Origin: Dyadobacter jejuensis
Lineage (GTDB): Bacteria > Bacteroidota > Bacteroidia > Cytophagales > Spirosomataceae
Assembly: GCF_003149085.1 (NCBI RefSeq)
Contig: NZ_QGDT01000002.1
Location: forward strand, 248,001-312,000
DNA length: 64,000 bases
Direction of reading: 5' to 3'
The notes under the pieces were generated by a model. The model was not told the DNA's origin. It did no database searches and saw nothing but the letters and a program-made list of their open reading frames with translations. The position numbers were made by a program, and so were the translations under genes. Below, one piece after another: positions 27,654-34,734 of the stretch. Positions within the stretch are counted from its first letter, which is position 1; every line of letters starts with the position of its first letter.

Positions 27654-29009
27654 ATGAAGGAATTAAATCAAAACTCCATACCCATTCCCTTTAAATGGAA
27701 AGGGGTACGAAGTTACAATATCGTCATAAGGATAGTCTTCATGGCATTTGTGATTGATGTACATGCACAAGAGGGTACCCAAGGCAACACCACCATTTTT
27801 AGTGGTGCGCAGATGACCTTCTTTGGCGATCATAACTTCACTACCGGTGGAGGGGGGACTATGCCTGGAATTATCAATACGGAAAGAACGGTACAGTACG
27901 GCGTACTTAACTACAGCTCTGCAAGCCTAACAGTTACGGGGGCAGATGACGCCAACCATGTAGATGGCTATGTGCGTAACTTAGGAGCTGGGTACTTCCT
28001 TTATCCTGTAGGAGATAATGGATCCTATCGTCCTTTCGGCGCCGATGGAGCGGGTACAACAGGTGCTTATTTTGGCGTAGATCCCAATTCGGCCGTAACC
28101 AGTAACCTCGGAGGGGGCAATTACCCAATACTTCCTACTTCAGGGCCCTTTCCAACGGCCGATAAACAAGCGGACATCCATGCCGTCAGCACGGCTGAAT
28201 ATTGGGACATAGATGGCAGTAATCCCTCTGCCATCACCTTGTCCTGGAATAGCGGCAGTGCAGTAGATGCACTTACTAATAATAAATTGGAACTACTCAC
28301 GATCGTTGGCTGGAATCCGTCCACTTCCCAATGGGAAGAAATTCCCTCTTCAAAGGACGATGTAAGTGTTTTGGGAGGTAGCAGTGATCTTACGGCTGGG
28401 TCCATCAGCACCACAGCCAATATTACTCCCGATACCTATACCATATATACCCTGGCAGGAAAAGTGGACCCCCTCCCCGTAACCTTAGTAACCTTTGAGG
28501 CCACCAAAGAACACGAGGCGGCCCAGCTTACCTGGTCTACCACCTCGGAATCCAACAGCTCGCATTTCGATATAGAGCGCAGCCAAAACGGCATAGACTG
28601 GAGCCTAATAGGCCAAATGGATGCTTATGGAGAGAGCACAGCACTTCGTAACTATGCGTTTACAGATCCAAGTCCATTCTCTGGAGAGAATCTCTATAGA
28701 CTAAAAATGGTAGACTTGGACGATACCTTCGCTTATAGCCGTATACGTAGTCTTTATTTTGAAGGGAGGACGAACGAACTGGCAGTATATCCGAACCCTG
28801 CTCAGGAGTACGTCACCCTTCAAAACCCAGAGCAGGTACTGTCCTATCGCTTAATAGGGCCGAATGGACAAGCCTTACTCTCCGACCCAAAAATGTTGGA
28901 TACCCAGGGGAAACTACTGCTAGGTAAAATAACCCCCGGTATGTATGTACTAAAAATACAACGCAAGGGCGGGCTAACTGAGCACCACAAGCTAGTTATC
29001 GATAAATAG
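27654..29009 (+). CDS. Secreted T9SS-sorted surface protein
   Basis: This 451-residue protein has a long, basic N-terminal region before the hydrophobic core of its signal peptide (cleavage about residue 39, VHAQ). The mature N-terminal domain (about 40-270) is beta-rich and glycine-rich, with NTTIFSGAQMTFFGDHNF and a 'FLYPVGDNGSYRPF' stretch seen in many Bacteroidota secreted proteins of unknown function. From about 273 it has a fibronectin-like domain (LPVTLVTFEATKEHEAAQL) and then a type A sorting domain (AVYPNPAQEYV to KLVIDK). The last 539 bp are nearly identical to the 3' end of the gene at 29720. The gene lies 136 bp after the C1q-like gene and may be read from promoter B. Function beyond surface location is unknown. 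Confidence 0.8.
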   Translation: MKELNQNSIPIPFKWKGVRSYNIVIRIVFMAFVIDVHAQEGTQGNTTIFSGAQMTFFGDHNFTTGGGGTMPGIINTERTVQYGVLNYSSASLTVTGADDANHVDGYVRNLGAGYFLYPVGDNGSYRPFGADGAGTTGAYFGVDPNSAVTSNLGGGNYPILPTSGPFPTADKQADIHAVSTAEYWDIDGSNPSAITLSWNSGSAVDALTNNKLELLTIVGWNPSTSQWEEIPSSKDDVSVLGGSSDLTAGSISTTANITPDTYTIYTLAGKVDPLPVTLVTFEATKEHEAAQLTWSTTSESNSSHFDIERSQNGIDWSLIGQMDAYGESTALRNYAFTDPSPFSGENLYRLKMVDLDDTFAYSRIRSLYFEGRTNELAVYPNPAQEYVTLQNPEQVLSYRLIGPNGQALLSDPKMLDTQGKLLLGKITPGMYVLKIQRKGGLTEHHKLVIDK

Positions 29010-29032
29010 AATTGCACTTTTTATATTAAGTT

Positions 29033-29063
29033 AAGAGGCTGTCTCAAAAGGGCAGCCTCTTTT
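29033..29063 (+). terminator. Terminator after the 27654 gene
   Basis: A 9-bp stem, AAGAGGCTG/CAGCCTCTT (29033-29041 with 29053-29061), is followed by TTTAAT. Confidence 0.85.
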
Positions 29064-29301
29064 AATATATCCACGCTCTAAAAAGAAAAATCGACTCGAT
29101 ATTCCTATTTCGTATTCGTCTCCAATACCCCTAACGGCACTTCCCTCCGCGCGCTCTATGCCCTGTCTCAAGTTTAAAACTTCTTCCCTGCCGAGGATCC
29201 TTACCCAATTTCATCCCCAGATTTCCATATTAAAAGCGCTACCGCTACAGTATTCACAAAACTCTTACGACTATAAACAACAATAGAAACCAATCGAAAG
29301 A

Positions 29302-29368
29302 TCGAAACATTACTAAAAACAGCAAATCATATGGTGATAATACGAGATCATATATCGAACTATCTTTG
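29302..29368 (+). promoter_or_regulatory. Promoter module C: dyad variant plus TAnnTTTG box
   Basis: TCGAA-ACAT-TACTA lies at 29302-29315, 12 of 14 positions matching the reverse complement of the module B/D dyad. Exactly 45 nt later is TATCTTTG (29361-29368), a perfect TAnnTTTG match. AGCAAATCATATGGT occurs at offset 5, with 14 of 15 positions identical to module A. The next ATG in a similar context is the relic ORF at 29534; the large gene starts at 29720. Confidence 0.55.
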
Positions 29369-29416
29369 AGAGATCATTTATAAATACTAAGCTTGGACAA
29401 ACACGCTTAATTCAAT

Positions 29417-29454
29417 TTCACCCAGATCATTCTAGTTCACCCAGATCATTCTAG
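29417..29454. repeat. Two perfect 19-bp tandem repeats
   Basis: The unit TTCACCCAGATCATTCTAG occurs twice back to back (29417-29435 and 29436-29454), followed by a partial third start (CTCAC). It lies about 50 nt after the TAnnTTTG box of module C, so within the predicted leader. Confidence 0.9.
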
Positions 29455-29533
29455 CTCACTGTAGTCTTATTATATCTACCTATTACACTTTTAATTATCA
29501 ACTTATTTTTTATAACTATAACACAACTAAACT

Positions 29534-29668
29534 ATGAAAATGAACGGATTATTTAAAATGGTCATAAACTTTTCCATCAACCCCAGACCCCTCACCCTTA
29601 TATCGATCAACAATTGGGTTTCTAGCCCTTCAAACAGAGTTTATAAATCACCATTTGCATTGGAATAA
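29534..29668 (+). pseudogene. Relic 5' end of a C1q-like-type gene (44 codons)
   Basis: The bases before and at this ATG (CTATAACACAACTAAACT, then ATGAAAATGAAC) almost repeat the start region of the C1q-like gene at 26843. After MKMN the frame continues for only 44 codons (MKMNGLFKMVINFS...) with no mature domain. It lies 165 nt after the TAnnTTTG box of module C, similar to the 131 and 150 nt seen for modules A and B. The simplest reading is a duplicated promoter and 5' end whose coding part was lost or replaced when the 29720 gene arrived. A functional small peptide cannot be excluded. Confidence 0.5.
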
Positions 29669-29719
29669 GATGATTGAAGTAATAAAATAGAATCAACACG
29701 ATACTTAAACCTAAATATT

Positions 29720-32695
29720 ATGAGGCATTATAATTCTACAATTTGCTACTCGTTTCGAAGAACGATGCTGGCTCTGCTTTTAACCATTTCTTTTGTAATA
29801 GCAACCCTGGCCAGTACTTATGCTGCCACAGTTACCATTAAGGTATGGAACGATGACAATGGAAATGCTCAAAAAAGTTCGGAGTCTTTTATTAATGGAA
29901 GTACCACTCCTTTATGGATTAACCTGATCGATATCAGCACCAATCAGATCATCGGACAGGGTAGCGTAAATAGTAGTGGGGTGGCTACCATTACTGGTGC
30001 CACCAACGGCGCCGTCTATAAGTTGATCATTACGGCGACTCAACCCGCTTTAGGCTCGTTACTAACGAGTCCTTCATTACCCAATAATTATGTCAATACG
30101 GGCATCAATCTCACTTCTAACGCCAGCGGTACAGGCGATAATGCAAACCAAACAGGGATCATCGAAATCACCATGCCGGGGAGTGGAAACCTAACCAATA
30201 TCAATTTTGGTATTGAGCAGCTTCCAGAGTCTCTATCCATAACGGCCGCCAGCCAACAGAACCCCAATGGTAATTATAAAGTATCCATTGTGGCCCCCAA
30301 TGCCTTGGATACAGAGGATGGAAATATATGGACCACCGGAACCGGCACGGTGGTTATAGAGACCCTGCCTGCCGATGGCACCCTCTATTATAACGGCTCA
30401 CCCGTTACCGCTGGCCAGTCCATAGCCAATTTTAACGATGCCCTGCTTTTGGTTGATCCCAACGATGGGGACCTTACCCTAAGTTTTGAGTATTCCATAA
30501 TTGACCAAGCCGGACAAGCTAGTCCTAATCATGGTACCGTAACCATGCCATTTACGGCCCCAATTCCATTTAATTGTGACTCCTATTTGTATCAAGTTAT
30601 CTCTACAAGCGCTTCAACTAATAGTACCTTATACCGTTACAATCCTTTTACAGGAAACAGGACGAGCGTGAAGGCGCTTAGTGCTACTTATAACGGCATT
30701 GGTTATAACGTAAAAGATAATATGATATGGGGTTCAGATAATCATTTCAACAGAATTGTCAGAATTGATTCGGAGGCGAATGAAACGTATTTTACTATAC
30801 CCAACCTACCCAGTGATTCCTATAACGTAGGAGATGTCACTGAAGATGGATATTTGTATTTATATACAACCTTAGAAACTAAATTTTATATCATTGACTT
30901 AAATGCAGATAGCCCTAACTATTTGCAACTTGTAGACCCGGTTCAAGGTTACGTTCTCGATACCGCACCTTATGGCACAACGATAATTGGCTACGCGATT
31001 TATGATTTTTCCTACAACCCCAAAGACAAGAAATTTTATAGCATCATAAACCCTGGCCGAGCCAATGCTTTTAAAATCCTAATCATAGAACCTAGTGACC
31101 TATCCTTTTCAGTAGGCGCAGCCGCCGTATCAGGAGGGGGAATACAAGCCGAAACCACCGGCTTTGGTGCTACGTTCTTTGACCAAGAAGGTTTCTTGTA
31201 TGGGTTCAGTAATAGTCTAGGGAAATATTATCGAATCAATGTGGAAACAAACTCTGCCACCCTACTCTCCACGCAATCACCGAATGGCTCTAACGATGGC
31301 GCCTCTTGTCCTTCGGCTCTCGCCTTTCAAACCGACTTGGGTGATGCACCAGACAGCTATATTACCTTATTAAACACTGGCGGTCCTTCTCATATTCTTA
31401 GCCAAGACCTACTCCTTGGTCAAAATGTGGATGCGGAAGATGATGGCCAACCTACCTCCACCGCCAACGGGGATGACACCACCGATTCCCCAGACGATGA
31501 GGACGGCTTAACGGCTATTCCTCCGCTAGGGACCAGCTATACTGCCTATAGCTTAAACGTAGCCGTGACCAATACCACCGGCGCCGATGCCACCTTATCT
31601 GGATGGGTCGATTTTAACAGGAATGGGGTATTTAACAGCGGAGAAAGAGCACAAGCAACCGTTCCCAACGGGGCTAACTCAGCCACCCTCAACTGGACTG
31701 GGTTAAGCGGACTTTCGGCCGGACAGACCTACATACGCTTAAGGTTAGCTTCTGATGCGGCGGAGGTCGCCAATCCTAGCGGTGACTCCGGGTCGGCAAG
31801 TAATGGGGAGGTAGAGGATTATCCCCTTACCATCTTCTTAGTACCACCGCCAACGGCAGTACCCGATGAATTCTCCACTTCTTGCTCGGCGGGAACCATG
31901 AATATCGTGGAAAATGATTTGGCAGGAGCTGCCCCCATTACCATGGCCGAAACCAGACTAATCGACCCTTCTAATAGCAGCAAAGTACTCTCCGTAACCA
32001 TTCTCGATGAAGGTAGCTTTGTGTTAGATCCCAATACAGGTATCGTAACTTTTACTCCAGTATCTAGTTTCCAAGGCGCCTCTTCAGTAGGCTATGCCAT
32101 TCAGGATGGAAATGGATTAGAATCCTTGTCGACCATCACAGTAAATGTAGATTGCCCCCTCCCCGTAACCTTAGTCTCCTTTGAGGCCACCAAAGAACAC
32201 GCAGCGGCACAGCTTACCTGGTCTACCACCTCGGAGTCCAACAGCTCCCATTTCGAGATAGAGCGCAGCCAAAACGGAAAAGACTGGCGCCCATTGGGCC
32301 AAATGGATGCTTATGGAGAGAGCACAGCACTTCGTAACTATGCGTTTACGGATCCAAGTCCATTCTCTAGAGAGAACCTCTATAGACTAAAGATGGTAGA
32401 TCTGGATGACACCTATACCTATAGCCGTATACGCAGCCTTCACTTTGAAGGAACTACGAACGAACTAGCAGTTTACCCCAACCCTGCTCAAGAGTACGTT
32501 ACCCTCCAGAATCCAGAGCAGGTACTGTCCTATCGCTTAATAGGGGCGAATGGACAGACCTTACTTTCCGACCCAGGAATGCTCGATGCACAGGGTAAGC
32601 TTCAGTTAGGAAAGTTAAAGCCTGGTGTGTATGTACTAAAAATACAACGCAAGGGCAGCGTAACTGATACACATAAGCTTGTTATCTATAAATAA
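29720..32695 (+). CDS. Secreted multidomain T9SS protein with GEVED domain
   Basis: 991 residues with a signal peptide (about 1-35, ending STYAA). In order: a SdrD_B-like beta-sandwich region (about 37-170); a region typical of large extracellular proteins (about 180-280); a propeller-like DUF6923-type region (about 285-530, YLYQVISTSASTNSTLYRYN onward); a GEVED domain (about 539-703, from DLGDAPDSY to NGEVEDYPL, with the acidic DFNRNGVFNSGE segment); an Ig-like segment (about 712-805); a fibronectin-like domain from 813; and a type A sorting domain (AVYPNPAQEYV to KLVIYK). It is a surface protein, probably adhesive. The 3' 539 bp match the 27654 gene without net indels. The long leader contains module C, the tandem repeats and the relic ORF. 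Confidence 0.85.
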   Translation: MRHYNSTICYSFRRTMLALLLTISFVIATLASTYAATVTIKVWNDDNGNAQKSSESFINGSTTPLWINLIDISTNQIIGQGSVNSSGVATITGATNGAVYKLIITATQPALGSLLTSPSLPNNYVNTGINLTSNASGTGDNANQTGIIEITMPGSGNLTNINFGIEQLPESLSITAASQQNPNGNYKVSIVAPNALDTEDGNIWTTGTGTVVIETLPADGTLYYNGSPVTAGQSIANFNDALLLVDPNDGDLTLSFEYSIIDQAGQASPNHGTVTMPFTAPIPFNCDSYLYQVISTSASTNSTLYRYNPFTGNRTSVKALSATYNGIGYNVKDNMIWGSDNHFNRIVRIDSEANETYFTIPNLPSDSYNVGDVTEDGYLYLYTTLETKFYIIDLNADSPNYLQLVDPVQGYVLDTAPYGTTIIGYAIYDFSYNPKDKKFYSIINPGRANAFKILIIEPSDLSFSVGAAAVSGGGIQAETTGFGATFFDQEGFLYGFSNSLGKYYRINVETNSATLLSTQSPNGSNDGASCPSALAFQTDLGDAPDSYITLLNTGGPSHILSQDLLLGQNVDAEDDGQPTSTANGDDTTDSPDDEDGLTAIPPLGTSYTAYSLNVAVTNTTGADATLSGWVDFNRNGVFNSGERAQATVPNGANSATLNWTGLSGLSAGQTYIRLRLASDAAEVANPSGDSGSASNGEVEDYPLTIFLVPPPTAVPDEFSTSCSAGTMNIVENDLAGAAPITMAETRLIDPSNSSKVLSVTILDEGSFVLDPNTGIVTFTPVSSFQGASSVGYAIQDGNGLESLSTITVNVDCPLPVTLVSFEATKEHAAAQLTWSTTSESNSSHFEIERSQNGKDWRPLGQMDAYGESTALRNYAFTDPSPFSRENLYRLKMVDLDDTYTYSRIRSLHFEGTTNELAVYPNPAQEYVTLQNPEQVLSYRLIGANGQTLLSDPGMLDAQGKLQLGKLKPGVYVLKIQRKGSVTDTHKLVIYK

Positions 32696-32714
32696 AACGC
32701 CAACATTTACATAA

Positions 32715-32752
32715 ACCAAGAGGCCGTATTCGCTGGAATACGGCCTCTTGGT
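32715..32752 (+). terminator. Strong hairpin between convergent genes
   Basis: A perfect 16-bp stem (32715-32730 with 32737-32752) with the 6-nt loop CGCTGG lies between the plus-strand 29720 gene and the minus-strand regulator gene. T tracts are weak on both sides. It could stop transcription from either direction. Confidence 0.75.
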
Positions 32753-32805
32753 ATTAAATAGGTATTGCAAATATAGGAAGCTCGGAGCCTCTTTAACCGG
32801 CCCTA

Positions 32806-33459
32806 TTAATGCGCCAGTTCACTTTGCAGGAGTTCTACCTTTTTGGCTAGCTCAATGATATTATTAACCTTCAATTTTTCTAATATTCGAACTTTATGAG
32901 TGCTTACCGTAGAAATTTTTACGGAGAGCGAGGCCGCAATAGCCTTTACCGTATGTCCTTCCACAAGCAGTTGCATCATCTCCCTTTCCCGGGCGGTAAG
33001 GCTATGTAAAGGATTAAATTGAAACTCATTTTGATCAAGAATGGATTCAAAAATCAATTGTTTGATCTCTTTTCGAAGGTATATTCCCCCATTCAAAACG
33101 GTCTGAATCGCCAAAGCCACCTCACTTTCTTCCGCTACTTTGGCCACAAAACCATTGGCTCCCTGATTTACATAATATGGGGCATGGGACTTCTCCTCCC
33201 GGCCGCTAAAAATCAAAATAGGGACCTTCGCCTGAATTTTCCTTAAACTTCCTAACATTAGCACATCCTTCCCTCCAGGGATGCTTAAATCGAGGATTAC
33301 TAAATCCATAGGTTTAGTCTTGAGGGCATTTTCGGCTTCCTCGAAACTTTTGGATTCCGTTATCAATGCATTCGAATCAATCCGTCCAAGTATTTTCTTT
33401 AGAATCAATCGAACCACCGGGTGATCATCGACTATCAATATATTCTTCATAATCATCAT
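32806..33459 (-). CDS. LuxR/NarL-family response regulator (RR1)
   Basis: 217 residues. The receiver domain has the acidic pair D11-D12, the phospho-acceptor D57 (VILDLS) and the conserved Lys in GFVAKVAEES. The C-terminal HTH of LuxR type (about 150-215) reads LTAREREMMQLLVEGHTVKAIA followed by VKISTVSTHKVRILEKL. The start could be Met1, Met2 or Met4; Met4 is closest to the usual receiver start. RR2 (33711-34352) is a clear paralogue (SGREEKSHAPYYVNQGANGF against SGRDEITNAPVYIHKGANGF). No kinase is adjacent. A canonical promoter (TTG-N20-TAGATTTG) lies just upstream with the 14-bp dyad touching its -33 box, suggesting (auto)regulation through that site. Confidence 0.92.
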   Translation of the reverse strand: MMIMKNILIVDDHPVVRLILKKILGRIDSNALITESKSFEEAENALKTKPMDLVILDLSIPGGKDVLMLGSLRKIQAKVPILIFSGREEKSHAPYYVNQGANGFVAKVAEESEVALAIQTVLNGGIYLRKEIKQLIFESILDQNEFQFNPLHSLTAREREMMQLLVEGHTVKAIAASLSVKISTVSTHKVRILEKLKVNNIIELAKKVELLQSELAH

Positions 33460-33482
33460 GCATGTTTAGTGTTATTAGTCAA

Positions 33483-33527
33483 CAAATCTAGTATTATACC
33501 TAAACATTATCAATAGAAATGTTTCTA
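33483..33527 (-). promoter_or_regulatory. RR1 promoter with dyad abutting the -33 box
   Basis: Read on the minus strand: dyad TAGAA-ACAT-TTCTA (33514-33527), immediately TTG (33511-33513), a 20-nt spacer, then TAGATTTG (33483-33490). This matches the Bacteroidota TTTG/TAnnTTTG promoter type. The start codon at 33459 is 23 nt beyond the box, so the leader would be very short. Confidence 0.65.
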
Positions 33528-33580
33528 TATACGACAGGCTATGGCACTAGTAGTCAAATTAAACTTCATCCTTATATTTG
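33514..33580 (+). promoter_or_regulatory. Promoter module D: dyad plus TAnnTTTG box facing plus strand
   Basis: The same dyad as the RR1 promoter (TAGAA-ATGT-TTCTA, 33514-33527), read on the plus strand, is followed exactly 45 nt later by TATATTTG (33573-33580). AGGCTATG is at offset 9-16, as in module B. The dyad thus lies between two divergent promoters. No plus-strand protein gene follows; the next plus-strand signal is the terminator at 33653-33689. Confidence 0.5.
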
Positions 33581-33587
33581 AAAAACT

Positions 33588-33690
33588 TCGGCTGAATAGG
33601 CGTAAAAACAGTTACTTTTCCTCGACAAAAAAATAGTAAATCCCTCATCTACAAAAAAAACCTTTCCGCTCTTAGGAAAGGTTTTTTTTG
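33588..33690 (+). ncRNA. Candidate small RNA between RR1 and RR2
   Basis: A start site about 8 nt after the TATATTTG box and an end at the T tract of the bidirectional terminator would give an RNA of roughly 100 nt. No ORF with a plausible start is present. This rests only on the promoter-plus-terminator arrangement; both ends are estimates. Confidence 0.25.
33653..33689 (-). terminator. Bidirectional terminator downstream of RR2
   Basis: A 15-bp stem (33653-33667 with 33675-33689: eight A plus CCTTTCC against GGAAAGG plus eight T) with a 7-nt loop. It ends the RR2 transcript on the minus strand 22 nt after its stop codon, and would equally stop a plus-strand RNA starting at module D. Confidence 0.9.
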
Positions 33691-33710
33691 TGTTTCACTT
33701 TAATACGTTC

Positions 33711-34352
33711 TTAGTGTTCGACCCCATAAAGTTCTACTTTTTTCGATAGTTCCAGGATATTATCTACCTGCATTTTATCGAAAATTCTGGTCTTATGCGT
33801 ACTGACTGTGGAGAATTTTATTCCGAGTATGTCCGAAATTTCCTTGGTCCATTTACCCGCTAACAAGAGGTCCAGTATTTCCCTTTCCCTTGGCGATAAC
33901 GTTTCTATAGGGTTAGATGGGTAAGCTACCCCATCTACGAAGCGATCCAAAATATTGCGTTGTACCTCAGCACTTACATAACGCTTATCGGCAAGCACCA
34001 TACGGACCGCCTCTTCAATTTGCTCGTTAGGTGCCGTCTTATTGACGAATCCATTGGCTCCTTTATGGATGTATACGGGTGCATTGGTGATCTCATCCCG
34101 CCCCGAACAGATTAATATCCGAACATCTTTCTGTATGCTCCTTAATTTTCCTATCATCTCAACACCCAAACCTCCCGGTAACGACAAATCTAACAAGATC
34201 AAGTCATAGGCACTTTGTTCACAATATTCCACTGCCTCGTCGAAAGTCGAAGCAAAGTTGAATTGGGCCTCCTTAATCACGTTTCCAACTATAGATTCCA
34301 TCCCTAACCAGGTAATGGGCTGGTCATCAACAATAAGTACGTTTGTCATCAT
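33711..34352 (-). CDS. LuxR/NarL-family response regulator (RR2)
   Basis: 213 residues. The receiver has the acidic pair D9-D10, the phospho-acceptor D55 (ILLDLS) and GFVNKTAPNE around the conserved Lys. The LuxR-type HTH (about 145-210) reads LSPREREILDLLLAGKWTKEIS and IKFSTVSTHKTRIFDKM. It is transcribed in the same direction as RR1 but separated from it by a terminator and RR1's own promoter, so the two regulators are independent units. Both carry a dyad in their promoters. Paralogy with RR1 and identical promoter layout suggest they came from a duplication and may read different kinases. Confidence 0.92.
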   Translation of the reverse strand: MMTNVLIVDDQPITWLGMESIVGNVIKEAQFNFASTFDEAVEYCEQSAYDLILLDLSLPGGLGVEMIGKLRSIQKDVRILICSGRDEITNAPVYIHKGANGFVNKTAPNEQIEEAVRMVLADKRYVSAEVQRNILDRFVDGVAYPSNPIETLSPREREILDLLLAGKWTKEISDILGIKFSTVSTHKTRIFDKMQVDNILELSKKVELYGVEH

Positions 34353-34389
34353 TTTTCAATAGGTTATATCGTATGAGCGTTTAGCTCTT

Positions 34390-34435
34390 CAAATTTAATA
34401 CTATTTACTTAAATGCAACGATAGAATTGTTACTA
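34390..34435 (-). promoter_or_regulatory. RR2 promoter with variant dyad
   Basis: Read on the minus strand: TAGTA-ACAA-TTCTA (34422-34435), three bases, TTG (34416-34418), an 18-nt spacer, then TAAATTTG (34390-34397). The dyad ends 24 nt before the TAnnTTTG box, against 23 nt in the RR1 promoter. Fifteen of 17 positions match the RR1 site when one flanking base on one side and two on the other are included. The start codon at 34352 is 37 nt downstream. Confidence 0.6.
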
Positions 34436-34668
34436 TAAGAAATACCCTTTTTTATTTAAAAACAAATAAGAAAAATGAAAAATCAAATTCTTTATCCATC
34501 TTTTTTATCAATATCGGCTCCAAATAGGGAAATTACGATTCATTCTAAAATATTAAATACTTCGACAAATGGTTTTGTGGAATATTTTCGATTGAGGCCA
34601 AGTGTAATAAGCTCCCTCCTCCACACTTTCCGATACTAAGGAGTTGGGTCGGAAAGCTAAAAACACAA

Positions 34669-34710
34669 ATGCCGTAGCCCACTCCAGCAGGTGCTGAGAG
34701 GCTACGGCAT
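34669..34710 (-). terminator. Terminator hairpin of the locus A operon
   Basis: A perfect 11-bp stem (ATGCCGTAGCC/GGCTACGGCAT) with a 20-nt loop lies 25 nt beyond the susD stop codon. The T run on the minus strand is short. Confidence 0.75.
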
Positions 34711-34734
34711 ATTTGGCTTTTATTGTTGATCGGT

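Larger units (their letters stand above)
34353..34734. other. Intergenic region between susD (locus A) and RR2
   Basis: These 382 bp hold the RR2 promoter and dyad at one end (34390-34435) and the terminator hairpin of the locus A operon at the other (34669-34710). The middle is AT-rich with no ORF. Confidence 0.6.

Noticed and set aside
29417..29454. Tandem 19-bp repeat considered as a CRISPR remnant
   Set aside because: The two copies are directly adjacent with no spacer, and no cas gene is present.
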